The notes: generated by a model from the letters alone, not told the origin. A stretch of 64,000 nucleotides of DNA from an uncultured Mucilaginibacter sp. (GCF_946481715.1 NZ_CAMLOV010000003.1:1-64000); one strand, 5' to 3'. Shown: positions 18,140-28,483, numbered from the stretch's first letter. Made by a program: numbers and translations.

Positions 18140-18150
18140 CAGAAGTTTTA

Positions 18151-18179
18151 TACCTTTGCCCCACTATTACAAGGGCAAA
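18151..18179 (+). promoter_or_regulatory. Candidate internal promoter and hairpin before nuoJ
   Basis: TACCTTTG (18151-18158) matches TAnnTTTG. It overlaps a 7-bp inverted repeat TTTGCCC (18155-18161) / GGGCAAA (18173-18179). It could start a separate nuoJKLMN message or modulate expression between the peripheral-arm and membrane-arm genes. Confidence 0.35.
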
Positions 18180-18200
18180 AGTATATTGTAAAATATAAAC

Positions 18201-18710
18201 ATGCATACATTTTACTTCATCGCGTTTTTATCTGTATTTTTCTCAATACTGGTTATTTCTGCAAAGAACCCGGTGCATAGTATCCTGTACCTCATCCTTA
18301 CGTTTTTTACATTTACTATTCACTATATTTTAATGAATGCCCAGTTTTTGGCCATCGTAAACTTTATTGTTTATATGGGTGCCATACTGGTATTGTTTTT
18401 ATATACACTGATGCTGATCAACCTCAACAAAGAGAGCGAACCGGTGAAGCCATTTATGGTGAAACTTGCCGGCGTTGTTGGAGCGGGAATTTTAATGGTA
18501 GCATTAGTATCCTCATTAAAGTCATTAGGTGCATCGGCGCCGGTAGTATTGCAAAACCCCAACCTTGGGCTGGTAAAAAACCTGGGGAAAGTTTTATTTA
18601 ACGAATTTTTATTGCCGTTTGAAGTATCGTCGGTATTGCTGTTATCGGCAATGGTGGGCGCTGTTTTACTGGCAACCAAAGACCCTAAAGAACCAAAAGC
18701 AACCATCTGA
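18201..18710 (+). CDS. nuoJ: NADH-quinone oxidoreductase subunit J
   Basis: Membrane-arm subunit with five hydrophobic helices in 169 residues. The conserved third-helix region [18 protein letters not shown] is at about 55-72. Its stop overlaps the nuoK start by one base. Confidence 0.95.
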   Translation: MHTFYFIAFLSVFFSILVISAKNPVHSILYLILTFFTFTIHYILMNAQFLAIVNFIVYMGAILVLFLYTLMLINLNKESEPVKPFMVKLAGVVGAGILMVALVSSLKSLGASAPVVLQNPNLGLVKNLGKVLFNEFLLPFEVSSVLLLSAMVGAVLLATKDPKEPKATI

Positions 18711-19039
18711 TGAACAGTGTAGCCAATACCATTCAAGCGGTGCCGCTTAACCATTACATATTATTAAGCGCTGTAATATTTTCTATCGGTGTTATGGGTG
18801 TGCTTCTACGCCGCAATGCCATTGTGATATTTATGTCGGTTGAGTTGATGCTTAACTCGGTTAACCTGCTTCTCACCGCATTTTCGGTTTACCGTGGCGA
18901 CGCGGCCGGACAGGTTTTTGTGTTTTTTATTATGGCACTTGCCGCTGCCGAAGTTGCAGTTGGGCTGGCCATAATAGTAATGATATACCGCAACACCAAT
19001 TCGATAGATATTAACGTATTGAACAGGTTGAAATGGTAA
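18710..19039 (+). CDS. nuoK: NADH-quinone oxidoreductase subunit K
   Basis: MrpC-like membrane subunit, 109 residues, three helices. Typical motifs are the first helix after [20 protein letters not shown], the second helix [16 protein letters not shown] with the conserved Glu, and [13 protein letters not shown] with the second conserved Glu. 65 bases before nuoL contain two copies of TTTCGGATTT (19046 and 19067). Confidence 0.97.
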   Translation: MNSVANTIQAVPLNHYILLSAVIFSIGVMGVLLRRNAIVIFMSVELMLNSVNLLLTAFSVYRGDAAGQVFVFFIMALAAAEVAVGLAIIVMIYRNTNSIDINVLNRLKW

Positions 19040-19104
19040 GTCCGGTTTCGGATTTCGAATTTTCAATTTCGGATTTAACAAGATAATAACGTACAACGGA
19101 AAAA

Positions 19105-21009
19105 ATGAATCAATATATCTGGCTTATTCCTATACTACCTTTGGCCGGTTTTGTTATAAACGGACTGGGGCGTAACACCCTGTCGAAAAACGTTATTGGC
19201 GCTATTGGCAGCTTGCTGGTACTTGTTGCCTTTGGGATAAGTTTAGCTGCTTTCTTCCAGATAAAACAAACGGCTACTCCAATAAACGTTACATTGTTTA
19301 ACTGGATAAGCGTTGGCGATATAAAAATACCTTTTGCTTTCCTGATAGATCAGTTAAGCTCTATAATGCTGTTGATCATTACAGGCGTGGGGTTCCTTAT
19401 CCATCTGTATTCTGTAGGTTACATGCACGATGATGCCGGCTTTGGTAAGTTCTTCGCGTACTTAAACCTGTTTGTATTCTTCATGCTGCTGCTGGTAATG
19501 GGCAGCAATTACATTATTATGTTTATTGGCTGGGAAGGCGTGGGTTTATGCTCGTACCTGCTCATCGGTTTTTGGTATACCAATGCCAGCTATGCCGATG
19601 CCGCCAAGAAAGCATTCATCATGAACCGTATTGGCGACCTTGGCTTTTTACTCGGCGTGTTTTTATTAACAGCCGTTTTTAAAAGCGTAGAGTTTGCTAC
19701 TATTTTCCCAAAAGCAGCCACGATGGTAAGTGGGGACATGTTCTTTACTGTAGTCACTTTGTTACTGTTTATTGGCGCGATTGGTAAATCGGCGCAGTTG
19801 CCGTTGTTTACCTGGTTGCCCGACGCAATGGCCGGTCCAACACCGGTTTCGGCGCTGATACACGCGGCTACCATGGTTACAGCAGGTATCTATATGATTG
19901 CCCGCTCAAACGTACTCTTTTCAATGGCACCCGAAACAATGGAGGTTATTGCGATAGTGGGTTTAACAACCGCCTGCTTTGCCGCGCTGATAGCCCTAAC
20001 ACAAACCGACATTAAAAAGGTACTGGCCTATTCAACCGTATCGCAATTAGGCTACATGTTTTTAGGTTTGGGCGTTGGCGCTTATACCGGCTCATTCTTC
20101 CACGTATTAACCCACGCTTTCTTTAAAGCGTTATTGTTCCTGGGTGCAGGCTCGGTTATACACGCCATGAGCGGCGAACAGGATATGCGCAAGATGGGTG
20201 GCTTAAGCGGTAAGATCAAGATCACATTTGCTACCATGCTCATTGGTACTATTGCCATTTCAGGGATACCGCCGTTCTCGGGCTTCTTTTCAAAAGATGA
20301 AATCTTAGCAGCGGCATTCGCACACAGCACTACCTTTTATGTGGTGGGGGTATTTACAGCAATGCTCACTTCTTTCTACATGTTCCGGATGATGTACCTT
20401 ACTTTTTGGGGTAAATTCCGCGGAACGCACGAACAGGAGCACCACCTGCACGAATCGCCACCAAGCATGACCATCCCATTGATAGTATTAGCGATATTAT
20501 CTATTATCGGAGGTTTCATAAACGTTCCTACGGTGCTATGGGGGCATCACGAGTTGGCCGACTTCCTTGCTCCTGTATTTGAAGATACTGCAAAAATTTT
20601 GGGCGAGCACGAGTTGAGCCATAGCACAGAAATTACTTTAATGCTGATATCGGTTGGGGTAGCTTTGGTAGCCATGATTTATGCATATGTTAAATATGTA
20701 AAAGGTGGCAGCCTGCCGGTATCTGATGAAGAAGAGCGCCCGGCACTGGCGAACCTTTCCTACCACAAGTTCTATGTTGACGAATTGTACGACACCATCA
20801 TCCGCAAGCCGCTCGATTTCCTTTCGGAATTTTTATATAACATAATTGAAAAATTAGGTATCGATGGATTGGTGAACGGGCTTGGCAAAGGCACAATAGA
20901 ATCGAGCAAAGGCTTGCGCTTGTTGCAAACGGGCAATGTGGGCTTTTATATTTTTATGATGGTAGTAGGTATAGTGGCCATTTTGATATACGGGATAACT
21001 AAAATATAA
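19105..21009 (+). CDS. nuoL: NADH-quinone oxidoreductase subunit L
   Basis: Distal antiporter-like proton-pumping subunit, 634 residues with about 16 membrane helices and the lateral amphipathic helix near the C-terminus. Conserved blocks: MFIGWEGVGLCSYLLIGFWY (with the key Glu), AMAGPTPVSALIHAATMVTAG, and KVLAYSTVSQLGYMFLGLG. Normal length and order in the cluster. Confidence 0.98.
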   Translation: MNQYIWLIPILPLAGFVINGLGRNTLSKNVIGAIGSLLVLVAFGISLAAFFQIKQTATPINVTLFNWISVGDIKIPFAFLIDQLSSIMLLIITGVGFLIHLYSVGYMHDDAGFGKFFAYLNLFVFFMLLLVMGSNYIIMFIGWEGVGLCSYLLIGFWYTNASYADAAKKAFIMNRIGDLGFLLGVFLLTAVFKSVEFATIFPKAATMVSGDMFFTVVTLLLFIGAIGKSAQLPLFTWLPDAMAGPTPVSALIHAATMVTAGIYMIARSNVLFSMAPETMEVIAIVGLTTACFAALIALTQTDIKKVLAYSTVSQLGYMFLGLGVGAYTGSFFHVLTHAFFKALLFLGAGSVIHAMSGEQDMRKMGGLSGKIKITFATMLIGTIAISGIPPFSGFFSKDEILAAAFAHSTTFYVVGVFTAMLTSFYMFRMMYLTFWGKFRGTHEQEHHLHESPPSMTIPLIVLAILSIIGGFINVPTVLWGHHELADFLAPVFEDTAKILGEHELSHSTEITLMLISVGVALVAMIYAYVKYVKGGSLPVSDEEERPALANLSYHKFYVDELYDTIIRKPLDFLSEFLYNIIEKLGIDGLVNGLGKGTIESSKGLRLLQTGNVGFYIFMMVVGIVAILIYGITKI

Positions 21010-21034
21010 AACAATAGCGTTTTTAACATATAAA

Positions 21035-22501
21035 ATGACGGTTAGCATTTTACTTTTTTTACCGATAGTAGCAGCGCTTGTAGTATTGCTGTTTAAAAAC
21101 GAGATGGCAAAGCATGTTGCTATGTTTTTTGCCATTGCCGAACTGGCTATTGCCTTATATTTTTTAAGTGGCTTTGTCCCCGATGCTTCCTTACAATACG
21201 GGATTGATGTACCTTGGATAAAACAGTTCGGTATTTATTTTAAAGCAGGTATCGATGGCATTAGCATGATAATGGTATTGCTTACCACAGGGCTTGTGCC
21301 GCTTATTATCCTTACAACTTACCAGCACGAATATAAAAATGCCAAGGCCTTTTACGCCTTGATATTGTTTATGCAGGCGGGGTTGTTAACCGTGTTCACG
21401 GCTTTCGACGGCTTTTTATTTTACGTTGGCTGGGAAGCTGCGCTGATACCCATTTACTTCATATGCGCATTATGGGGTGGCGAAAACCGCATCCGCATCA
21501 ATATTAAATTCTTTATCTACACGTTCGCGGGTTCGTTATTTATGCTGATAGGCATTATTTACCTGTACCTGCAAACGCCCACCAAAGATTACGACCTGCA
21601 GCATTTTTACGACCTTAGCTTAAGCCCGGCCCACCAGTCGTGGGTGTTTTTAGCTTTCTTTGTAGCATTTGCTATTAAGATGCCGATATTCCCTTTCCAC
21701 ACCTGGCAGCCCGATACATATACCGAAGCGCCCACCGGCGGCACAATGATGTTATCAGGCATTATGCTAAAAATGGGTATCTATGGCGTTATCCGTTGGC
21801 TGATACCAAATGCACCGCTTGGTTTTTTAACGTGGGTTAATGTTGCTGTTATACTCTCTATCATTGGCATTGTATACGCATCGTTGATAGCGTTTAAACA
21901 AATAGATGGTAAACGTTTGGTAGCTTACTCCTCAATTGCCCACGTAGGCTTAATTGCCGCCGGTATTTTTGCCTGGAACATATACGGTGTGCAGGGGGCG
22001 ATGATACAAATGATAAGCCACGGCATCAACGTAGTAGGGATGTTCTTTATATGGGATATCATCAGCCGGCGTTTAGGTACCCGTGATATTAGCAAACTTG
22101 GCGGTATAGCTAAAGTAGCTCCGCATTTTGCGATAGCTTTTTTAATTATTGTTTTAGGCACGGTAGCGTTGCCACTAACCAACGGTTTTGTAGGGGAGTT
22201 TTTATTGCTGAGGGGTGTATTTGCACGCGGGCTTTATACCGCAGCAATTGCCGGTACAACCATTATATTGGGCGCGGTATATATGCTGCGCATGTACAAA
22301 AATGTAATGCAGGGCGAATTGAACGACCTTACCGCAACCTTTACTGATATTAAGGGCTCTGAGAAATTAGCACTGGGTATTATCTGTGCACTCATCATCG
22401 TTATTGGCGTTTACCCGCAACCTTTGTTACACATTTCAGAAGCATCGGTTACCAATTTGGTTAATACCGTAAGCCATAAATTTATTACAACGAAATTTTA
22501 A
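21035..22501 (+). CDS. nuoM: NADH-quinone oxidoreductase subunit M
   Basis: Second antiporter-like proton-pumping subunit, 488 residues, about 14 helices. Family blocks: YVGWEAALIPIYFICALWGG with the conserved Glu, FHTWQPDTYTEAPTGGTMM, and KRLVAYSSIAHVGLIAAG. Starts 25 bases after nuoL. Confidence 0.98.
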   Translation: MTVSILLFLPIVAALVVLLFKNEMAKHVAMFFAIAELAIALYFLSGFVPDASLQYGIDVPWIKQFGIYFKAGIDGISMIMVLLTTGLVPLIILTTYQHEYKNAKAFYALILFMQAGLLTVFTAFDGFLFYVGWEAALIPIYFICALWGGENRIRINIKFFIYTFAGSLFMLIGIIYLYLQTPTKDYDLQHFYDLSLSPAHQSWVFLAFFVAFAIKMPIFPFHTWQPDTYTEAPTGGTMMLSGIMLKMGIYGVIRWLIPNAPLGFLTWVNVAVILSIIGIVYASLIAFKQIDGKRLVAYSSIAHVGLIAAGIFAWNIYGVQGAMIQMISHGINVVGMFFIWDIISRRLGTRDISKLGGIAKVAPHFAIAFLIIVLGTVALPLTNGFVGEFLLLRGVFARGLYTAAIAGTTIILGAVYMLRMYKNVMQGELNDLTATFTDIKGSEKLALGIICALIIVIGVYPQPLLHISEASVTNLVNTVSHKFITTKF

Positions 22502-22521
22502 AGTACAGATATAATAAGCTA

Positions 22522-23901
22522 ATGAATACTTTAATCATCATATCTGTTTTACCTATTGTGCTTTTGTACATGGGTTTATATAAAGCCCAAAAGGCACTGC
22601 TGCCGGTAACCATTGTTGGTATGCTGGTTGCTGCGGGCGCTGCAATAATGCAATGGAACGATAACGCACAGCCAATTTATCATGGCATGATGCTGTTTAA
22701 TAATTTTTCTATTGCATTTTCAGTAGTGAGTATTGTATCTACTATCCTGATCTTAATGCTCTCTAAGGGCTATTTCGAAAAGATAAGCAACCATATCGCA
22801 GAGTATTATGCTATTATTTTATTCTCGCTGGCCGGCATAATTGTGATGGTTAGCTACCATAATTTAACCATGCTGTTTGTGGGCATCGAGATCATGTCGG
22901 TAAGCCTTTACATATTGGCGGGCATACGTAAAAATGATTTCGCATCAAACGAAGCAGCCTTAAAGTATTTCCTGATGGGGGCGTTCTCCACTGGTTTCTT
23001 GTTATTTGGCATAACACTGGTGTACGGAGCCTCCGGTTCGTTCGACCTTGATGGCATCCGCGAATATGTAGTAACCCACTCACGCAACATCGATCCGATA
23101 TTTTATACAGGGGTATTATTAATTATTGTGGGGCTTTGCTTCAAAGTTGGCGCCGCTCCTTTCCATTTCTGGACGCCCGATGTATACGAAGGTGCCCCTT
23201 CGCTTATTACCGCCTACATGTCTACGGTAGTAAAAGCTGCGGGTTTCGCCGCGTTCCTGCGTTTGTTTTCTGCAAGCTTTAGTACAATTGCTTCGTTTTG
23301 GTCGCCGGTGTTACTGGTTATTACCATCATTACTTTATTTATAGGTAACATCACCGCCTTATACCAGCAAAGCTTTAAACGTATGCTGGCGTTCTCCAGT
23401 ATATCGCATGCCGGCTACCTTATGTTTGCTATTGTAGCGTTAGGCGCAGCATCAGCAAATTCGGTATTTGTATATGCTACTGCTTATTCCATTGCATCCA
23501 TTATTGCGTTTGGCGCATTGGTACTGGTAAGGCAGCAAACCGGCAGCGATAACTTTGAAGGCTTTAACGGACTGGCGCGTAAAAATCCGTTCCTGGCATT
23601 AGTGCTTACCATAAGTATGCTCTCTTTAGCGGGCATCCCTTTAACCGCAGGCTTTATGGGCAAGTTTTTTATGTTCTCCGGCGCATTGCTTCAATACAAA
23701 TATGTGATGGTTATTGTAGCGGTAGTTAATGCTATCATCAGTATTTTCTATTATTTCAGGGTTATCATTGCTATGTATTTCCGCAGTGCCGAACGTAACG
23801 AGGTAATTATCCCGGCTTATTACAAATTCGTTTTAGGCTTTGCTGCACTGGTTACTATCGCAATAGGCATTTACCCGGCATTTATATCCACCCTTATTTA
23901 A
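22522..23901 (+). CDS. nuoN: NADH-quinone oxidoreductase subunit N
   Basis: Third antiporter-like subunit, closest to the quinone module, 459 residues. Blocks: LFVGIEIMSVSLYILAG, APFHFWTPDVYEGAPSLITA, and KRMLAFSSISHAGYLMFA. Last gene of the nuo cluster; no clear terminator follows and the next gene begins 53 bases on. Confidence 0.97.
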   Translation: MNTLIIISVLPIVLLYMGLYKAQKALLPVTIVGMLVAAGAAIMQWNDNAQPIYHGMMLFNNFSIAFSVVSIVSTILILMLSKGYFEKISNHIAEYYAIILFSLAGIIVMVSYHNLTMLFVGIEIMSVSLYILAGIRKNDFASNEAALKYFLMGAFSTGFLLFGITLVYGASGSFDLDGIREYVVTHSRNIDPIFYTGVLLIIVGLCFKVGAAPFHFWTPDVYEGAPSLITAYMSTVVKAAGFAAFLRLFSASFSTIASFWSPVLLVITIITLFIGNITALYQQSFKRMLAFSSISHAGYLMFAIVALGAASANSVFVYATAYSIASIIAFGALVLVRQQTGSDNFEGFNGLARKNPFLALVLTISMLSLAGIPLTAGFMGKFFMFSGALLQYKYVMVIVAVVNAIISIFYYFRVIIAMYFRSAERNEVIIPAYYKFVLGFAALVTIAIGIYPAFISTLI

Positions 23902-23954
23902 TTTAAGGCTCAAAAATTTTCCACATAATATTTGTAGTTTTACGGATATAGCTA

Positions 23955-24599
23955 ATGGAAAATTTTTGGGAATACCTGCGAACTTTAACCGAAGCCGAAT
24001 CCATTATAAGCAGTGGTGGTTTTTACCTTTTGCTTATTGTAGTATTTGCCGAAACGGGGCTATTCTTCGGTTTTTTTCTCCCCGGCGATTATCTTTTGTT
24101 CCTGGCGGGCATACTAAGCGCGGCCGGCATTATACAAGTGCCTATTTATACATTGGTACTTTCGCTGATCGGAGCCGGCATCCTTGGTAACTATGCAGGC
24201 TATTGGTTTGGGTATCGAACGGGGCCTGTACTCTTCAGTAAAAACGATTCTTTGTTTTTTAAAAAGCGTTATATTGCGGTAGCCGAGGAGTTTTACGACA
24301 AATACGGCGGTATGGCTTTGATTTTAGGCAGATTTTTCCCTATAGTTAGGACATTTGCCCCTATATTTGCAGGCGTTGTAAAAGTTGACATTAAGAAGTT
24401 TACTTTATATAACATAATTGGCAGTTTTGCCTGGGTAACTACATTAACACTGGCCGGGTATTTTTTAGGCAGGCGCTTTCCGCAACTGAAAGATTACCTG
24501 CAGTACATTGTAATTGGCTTAATAATAGTAACAACCGTTCCGCTGATATTTGCTTTTGTTAAAAAGAAACTTACAAAAGCAGGTAACAAGGAACAATAA
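23955..24599 (+). CDS. DedA family membrane protein
   Basis: Polytopic inner-membrane protein (214 residues) of the DedA/VTT family, several members of which move lipid carriers such as undecaprenyl phosphate between membrane leaflets. The motif [18 protein letters not shown] near 33-50 and [17 protein letters not shown] near 125-140 with two conserved Arg residues are diagnostic. Same strand as and close behind the nuo cluster; whether co-transcribed is unclear. Confidence 0.94.
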   Translation: MENFWEYLRTLTEAESIISSGGFYLLLIVVFAETGLFFGFFLPGDYLLFLAGILSAAGIIQVPIYTLVLSLIGAGILGNYAGYWFGYRTGPVLFSKNDSLFFKKRYIAVAEEFYDKYGGMALILGRFFPIVRTFAPIFAGVVKVDIKKFTLYNIIGSFAWVTTLTLAGYFLGRRFPQLKDYLQYIVIGLIIVTTVPLIFAFVKKKLTKAGNKEQ

Positions 24600-24621
24600 C
24601 AAATATACATACATATACCAA

Positions 24622-25167
24622 ATGAGCACACAACATCCATGGCACCAGGTTTCTCCGGGCGAAAATATTCCTGAAATAGTAAATGCGATAATTGAAATAC
24701 CAAAAGGGTCTAAAGCGAAGTATGAGATAGATAAAGAATCAGGTTTGTTAAAACTCGACCGGGTTTTATTCTCCTCGGTAATGTACCCTGCAAATTATGG
24801 CTTTATACCGCAAACCTATTGCGATGATAAAGATCCGCTGGATATATTGGTGCTTTGCTCTATTGATGTTTACCCCATGAGTATTATCGAAGCAAAAGTA
24901 GTGGGCGTGATGCACATGGTTGATAACGGCGAACAAGACGATAAGATCATCGCGGTAGCAAAAAACGACATGTCGGTTAATTATATTAACGATTTGAACG
25001 AATTACCTCCACATGCCATGACCGAGATTGTACGTTTTTTTAAAGACTATAAAAAATTAGAAGGCAAAAACGTCACCATCGAGCACTTGTTGGGCGTACG
25101 TTACGCGCACAAAGTTATCACCGAAGCCCTGGAATTGTATAAAACTACATTTCCTGTTTACCAATAA
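24622..25167 (+). CDS. ppa: Inorganic pyrophosphatase
   Basis: Family I soluble pyrophosphatase that hydrolyses PPi to two phosphates and so pulls biosynthesis forward. 181 residues from the ATG at 24622; an upstream in-frame extension into dedA is not needed. Metal-binding signature [12 protein letters not shown] near 62-75 together with [12 protein letters not shown]; active-site Lys in [14 protein letters not shown]. Confidence 0.97.
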   Translation: MSTQHPWHQVSPGENIPEIVNAIIEIPKGSKAKYEIDKESGLLKLDRVLFSSVMYPANYGFIPQTYCDDKDPLDILVLCSIDVYPMSIIEAKVVGVMHMVDNGEQDDKIIAVAKNDMSVNYINDLNELPPHAMTEIVRFFKDYKKLEGKNVTIEHLLGVRYAHKVITEALELYKTTFPVYQ

Positions 25168-25174
25168 ATAATTA

Positions 25175-26515
25175 ATGGACCCCGCGCATTTAGAGATCAA
25201 CGGCTTTTATATAATCGCAACCATATTTTTGGTGCTCCTTAACGGCTTTTTTGTGGCTGCAGAGTTTGCCATGGTAAGGGTGCGTGGTTCGCAAATAGAG
25301 CTTAAAGCAAAAAGCGGAAGCGGTGTAGCAAAAGTCGCCCGCGGCATACTGCATAACCTCGATGGTTACCTCGCGGCAACCCAATTGGGTATTACCATTG
25401 CCTCACTGGGGCTTGGTGTTGTTGGCGAGGGGGTGGTTACCAATATCGTACTCCGCGGCTTTTTAGCGGTAGGGATCACCTTGTCTCCCGGCTTTAATAC
25501 TGCTGCGCATATTGTGTCTTTTGCGGTAATTACTGTTCTACATATTGTGTTCGGGGAACTTGCGCCAAAATCCTTAGCTATACAAAAATCCGTCAGGACT
25601 ACGCTTGCCGTTTCGGTGCCATTGCAATTCTTCTTTGTTGTATTCAGGCCGCTCATATGGCTGCTAAACGGTTTCGCGAATTTCATCCTGAGGCTTATGG
25701 GCATCACCACGCTGGAAGGTGGCGAAGCGCACCACAGCTCCGAAGAATTGCAATACCTTTTAGAGCAGGGCAAAGAAAGCGGCGCCTTAGATTCCAATGA
25801 GCACGAATTGATTCAAAACGTTTTTGATTTTAACGAACGCGTAGTGAAAAACATCATGGTGCCCCGTACAAAGATCTCTGGCATAGAGGTTGATACGCCA
25901 ACAGAAGAATTACTGGAGATACTTATAACCGAGGGCTACTCCCGTATGCCGGTTTACGATGAGGTGATAGATAAGATCATTGGCATTGTACACGCAAAAG
26001 ACGTACTACCTTTGCTGGCCCGTAATGAAGCAATAGTGCTGAAGGATATCATCCGTAAGCCCTACTTTATCCCCGAAACAAAAAAGATAAACGACCTGAT
26101 GGCCGAACTGCAGCAAAAGCGCATCCAGATAGCTATCGTATCTGACGAGTTTGGCGGCACAGCAGGCATGGTTACATTGGAAGATATTGTTGAAGAATTG
26201 GTTGGCGAGATACAGGATGAGTTTGACGAAGAGAAACCGATTGTTGAAAAAATAAACGAACGCGAATTTGTAGTTAACGCATTAGCGCCCATCTACGACG
26301 TAAACGAGCACTTGCCACACGACCTGCCCGAAGACGGCGATTTTGATACCGTATCGGGCTGGTTGGGTGATATTTTCGGTAAAATACCGGATGTAGGCGA
26401 ACAAAAAGAATCTAACGGGTATAACATCACGGTACTAAAAAAATCAGACCAGAACATCGAATCGGTAAAGCTGGAGTTGCTGATAAATGAGGAAGATGCG
26501 GTAGATTTACATTAG
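25175..26515 (+). CDS. CNNM/CBS-domain hemolysin-family transporter (CorB/CorC type)
   Basis: 446-residue membrane protein. N-terminal CNNM (DUF21) domain with about four helices (residues 1-190, e.g. LNGFFVAAEFAMVRVR and FGELAPKSLAIQ), then a CBS pair (about 215-335, e.g. MVPRTKISGIE and GYSRMPVYDEVIDKIIGIVHAKD), then a CorC_HlyC domain (about 350-440). Relatives are Mg/Co efflux proteins; the hemolysin name is historical. Seven bases after ppa. Confidence 0.93.
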   Translation: MDPAHLEINGFYIIATIFLVLLNGFFVAAEFAMVRVRGSQIELKAKSGSGVAKVARGILHNLDGYLAATQLGITIASLGLGVVGEGVVTNIVLRGFLAVGITLSPGFNTAAHIVSFAVITVLHIVFGELAPKSLAIQKSVRTTLAVSVPLQFFFVVFRPLIWLLNGFANFILRLMGITTLEGGEAHHSSEELQYLLEQGKESGALDSNEHELIQNVFDFNERVVKNIMVPRTKISGIEVDTPTEELLEILITEGYSRMPVYDEVIDKIIGIVHAKDVLPLLARNEAIVLKDIIRKPYFIPETKKINDLMAELQQKRIQIAIVSDEFGGTAGMVTLEDIVEELVGEIQDEFDEEKPIVEKINEREFVVNALAPIYDVNEHLPHDLPEDGDFDTVSGWLGDIFGKIPDVGEQKESNGYNITVLKKSDQNIESVKLELLINEEDAVDLH

Positions 26516-26525
26516 TAATTTTACT

Positions 26526-27236
26526 ATGCAGCTTTTTTATACCCCAGGCATCGATCCAACCCTCTCCCAGTACTTTTTAAGCGAGGAAGAGAGTAAGCAC
26601 GCCGTGCGCGTTTTGCGTTTGGTTAATGGCGATGCCGTTACCTTAATAGATGGCAAAGGCGGTTTATACGATGCGGAAATAAAAGATGCGCATCCCAAGC
26701 GCACCATCCTGCAAATCAATTCGGTAAAAACAGAATTTAACAGGCGCAACCATTACCTGCACCTGGCGGTAGCCCCCACAAAAAACATCGAGCGTACCGA
26801 GTGGTTTCTCGAAAAAGCTACCGAAATTGGCATTGATGAGGTATCACTGATCATCTGCCAGCGGTCTGAACGGAAGGAGGCAAAGGTGGAGCGGCTGAAT
26901 AAGATCATCACCTCGGCCATAAAGCAATCAATAAAAGCTTACCATCCTGTTTTAAATGAAGCCATACCCTTTAATCAGTTCCTGAAGAAACCATTTGATG
27001 GGCAAAAGTTTATTGCCCACTGTGCCGATGGCGGAAAATTGGCGCTTGCACAATCTCTTATTAAACAAAGCCGTTATTTAATACTGATTGGCCCCGAAGG
27101 CGATTTTAGCCCTGCCGAAATAGATATGGCTTTGCAAAACGGATATAAAGCCATAACTTTAGGTGAAAGCCGCTTGCGTACCGAAACTGCCGCTTTGGAA
27201 GCCTGTTTCGAGGCTAACTTTTTAAACCGGATATGA
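26526..27236 (+). CDS. rsmE: 16S rRNA (uracil1498-N3)-methyltransferase
   Basis: SPOUT-class methyltransferase that methylates U1498 of 16S rRNA. 236 residues: N-terminal PUA-like part with SKHAVRVLRLVNGD, then the knotted domain with EWFLEKATEIGIDEVSLI, LIGPEGDFSPAEI and the end motif LGESRLRTETAAL that binds SAM. Its stop overlaps the next start by 4 bases. Confidence 0.97.
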   Translation: MQLFYTPGIDPTLSQYFLSEEESKHAVRVLRLVNGDAVTLIDGKGGLYDAEIKDAHPKRTILQINSVKTEFNRRNHYLHLAVAPTKNIERTEWFLEKATEIGIDEVSLIICQRSERKEAKVERLNKIITSAIKQSIKAYHPVLNEAIPFNQFLKKPFDGQKFIAHCADGGKLALAQSLIKQSRYLILIGPEGDFSPAEIDMALQNGYKAITLGESRLRTETAALEACFEANFLNRI

Positions 27237-27895
27237 GAAAACCTGTTTTTGTTGTTGCTGCCCTGGCGCTGTTGTTATGCATCAGCAGCTTTAGCGATCC
27301 ATCCTATAAAATGGGGAGGATAAAATACAATGGCGGCGGCGACTGGTATGGCGACCGTACCGCACTGGCTAACCTTATAAAATTTTGCAACGATAATCTG
27401 AAAACAAACTTTCAGCCCGAAGATGAGACTGTGGAAGTAGGCAGCGAGGAGCTGTTTAACTACCCTTTTACGTTCATGACAGGGCACGGCAACGTAATTT
27501 TTAGCGATCAGGAGGCCCAGAACCTGCGTAAGTATTTAACCGGCGGCGGCTTCCTGCATATCGATGATAACTACGGCTTCGATAAATTCATCCGCCCGCA
27601 AATGAAAAAGGTTTTCCCTGAGCTTGAATTTGTGGAGTTACCTACTAACTACGCCATTTATCATCAAAAATATAGTTTCCCCACCGGGCTGCCCAAAATA
27701 CACGAACACGATGGCAAACGCCCGCAGGGCTTTGGATTGATATATAAAGGCAGGCTGGTTTGTTTTTACACCTACCAATGCGATTTGGGCAACGGCTGGG
27801 AAGACCTGGGCACCTATGCTGGCGACAGCCAGCATAGCCGCTTAAAAGCCCTACAGATGGGGGCTAATTTAATACAGTATATATTTACTAAGTGA
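27233..27895 (+). CDS. DUF4159 domain exported protein
   Basis: 220 residues with an N-terminal signal segment (about 1-22). The rest is a DUF4159 domain: MGRIKYNGGGDWYGDRTALANL, YPFTFMTGHGN, a GGGFLHIDDNYGFD turn and the end GANLIQYIFTK. The domain has a glutamine-amidotransferase-like fold, often near gliding or MoxR-type gene sets in Bacteroidota; its function is unknown. Overlaps rsmE by 4 bases. Confidence 0.88.
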   Translation: MRKPVFVVAALALLLCISSFSDPSYKMGRIKYNGGGDWYGDRTALANLIKFCNDNLKTNFQPEDETVEVGSEELFNYPFTFMTGHGNVIFSDQEAQNLRKYLTGGGFLHIDDNYGFDKFIRPQMKKVFPELEFVELPTNYAIYHQKYSFPTGLPKIHEHDGKRPQGFGLIYKGRLVCFYTYQCDLGNGWEDLGTYAGDSQHSRLKALQMGANLIQYIFTK

Positions 27896-27896
27896 G

Positions 27897-28394
27897 ATGT
27901 ACAAAATAAAGGTTAACAATAAGCACGATTTTGAGGTGGACAGGCAAGCCAGCGGCCTGTTGGTAAATGACACACTCGTTGATGCAGATATAAGGCAATT
28001 GAACGCTACCTTGTACCATATCATTAATAACGATGCATCTTATAGTGCCGAGGTGGTTAGCTTTAATAAGGAAGAAAAAACCGCCGAAATAAAGGTGAAC
28101 AATACGGTATATACAATATCCGCAAAAGACCAGTTTGATGTTTTACTTGATAAAATGGGCTTGAGCAATTTAAACGCTGCCAAAGTAAGCGAGATTAAGG
28201 CACCTATGCCCGGCTTGGTACTTAAAATATTTGCCGAAGTTGGGGCCGATGTAAAAAAAGGGGATAATCTTTTTGTATTAGAGGCAATGAAGATGGAGAA
28301 CATCATAAAATCACCGGCGGATGTTAACGTTAAGGCAATTAAAATTAAACCGGGAGATAAAGTAGAAAAAGGGCAAATATTAATGGTGTTTTAA
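27897..28394 (+). CDS. Biotin carboxyl carrier-type protein
   Basis: 165 residues. The C-terminal half (about 98-165) is a biotinyl/lipoyl domain with PMPGLVLKIF and the biotinylation motif EAMKM (Lys132). The N-terminal half is a beta-rich segment seen in carrier subunits of propionyl-CoA or other acyl-CoA carboxylases. No carboxylase or carboxyltransferase gene is adjacent, so its enzyme is encoded elsewhere. Starts one base after DUF4159 stop. Confidence 0.9.
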   Translation: MYKIKVNNKHDFEVDRQASGLLVNDTLVDADIRQLNATLYHIINNDASYSAEVVSFNKEEKTAEIKVNNTVYTISAKDQFDVLLDKMGLSNLNAAKVSEIKAPMPGLVLKIFAEVGADVKKGDNLFVLEAMKMENIIKSPADVNVKAIKIKPGDKVEKGQILMVF

Positions 28395-28436
28395 CACGCA
28401 TTTTTGCGCAATAGAGCGCCTGTTTGAAAAAACATT

Positions 28437-28483
28437 AACAAAAGGCATAATTTATTATGCCTTTTGTTGCTTTTGTGCTTTTT
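28437..28483 (+). terminator. Terminator after the biotin carrier gene
   Basis: Perfect 14-bp stem (28437-28450 with 28455-28468) with a 4-base loop, followed by T-rich sequence. It separates this operon from the SusC gene. Confidence 0.85.

Noticed and set aside
19041..19080. Two TTTCGGATTT copies before nuoL as a regulatory site
   Set aside because: Short AT-rich simple repeat in a 65-base gap within a tightly packed operon; no symmetry or promoter box.
24550..24621. N-terminal extension of inorganic pyrophosphatase
   Set aside because: The extra 24 residues overlap dedA and are unlike the family start; ATG at 24622 gives the normal length.
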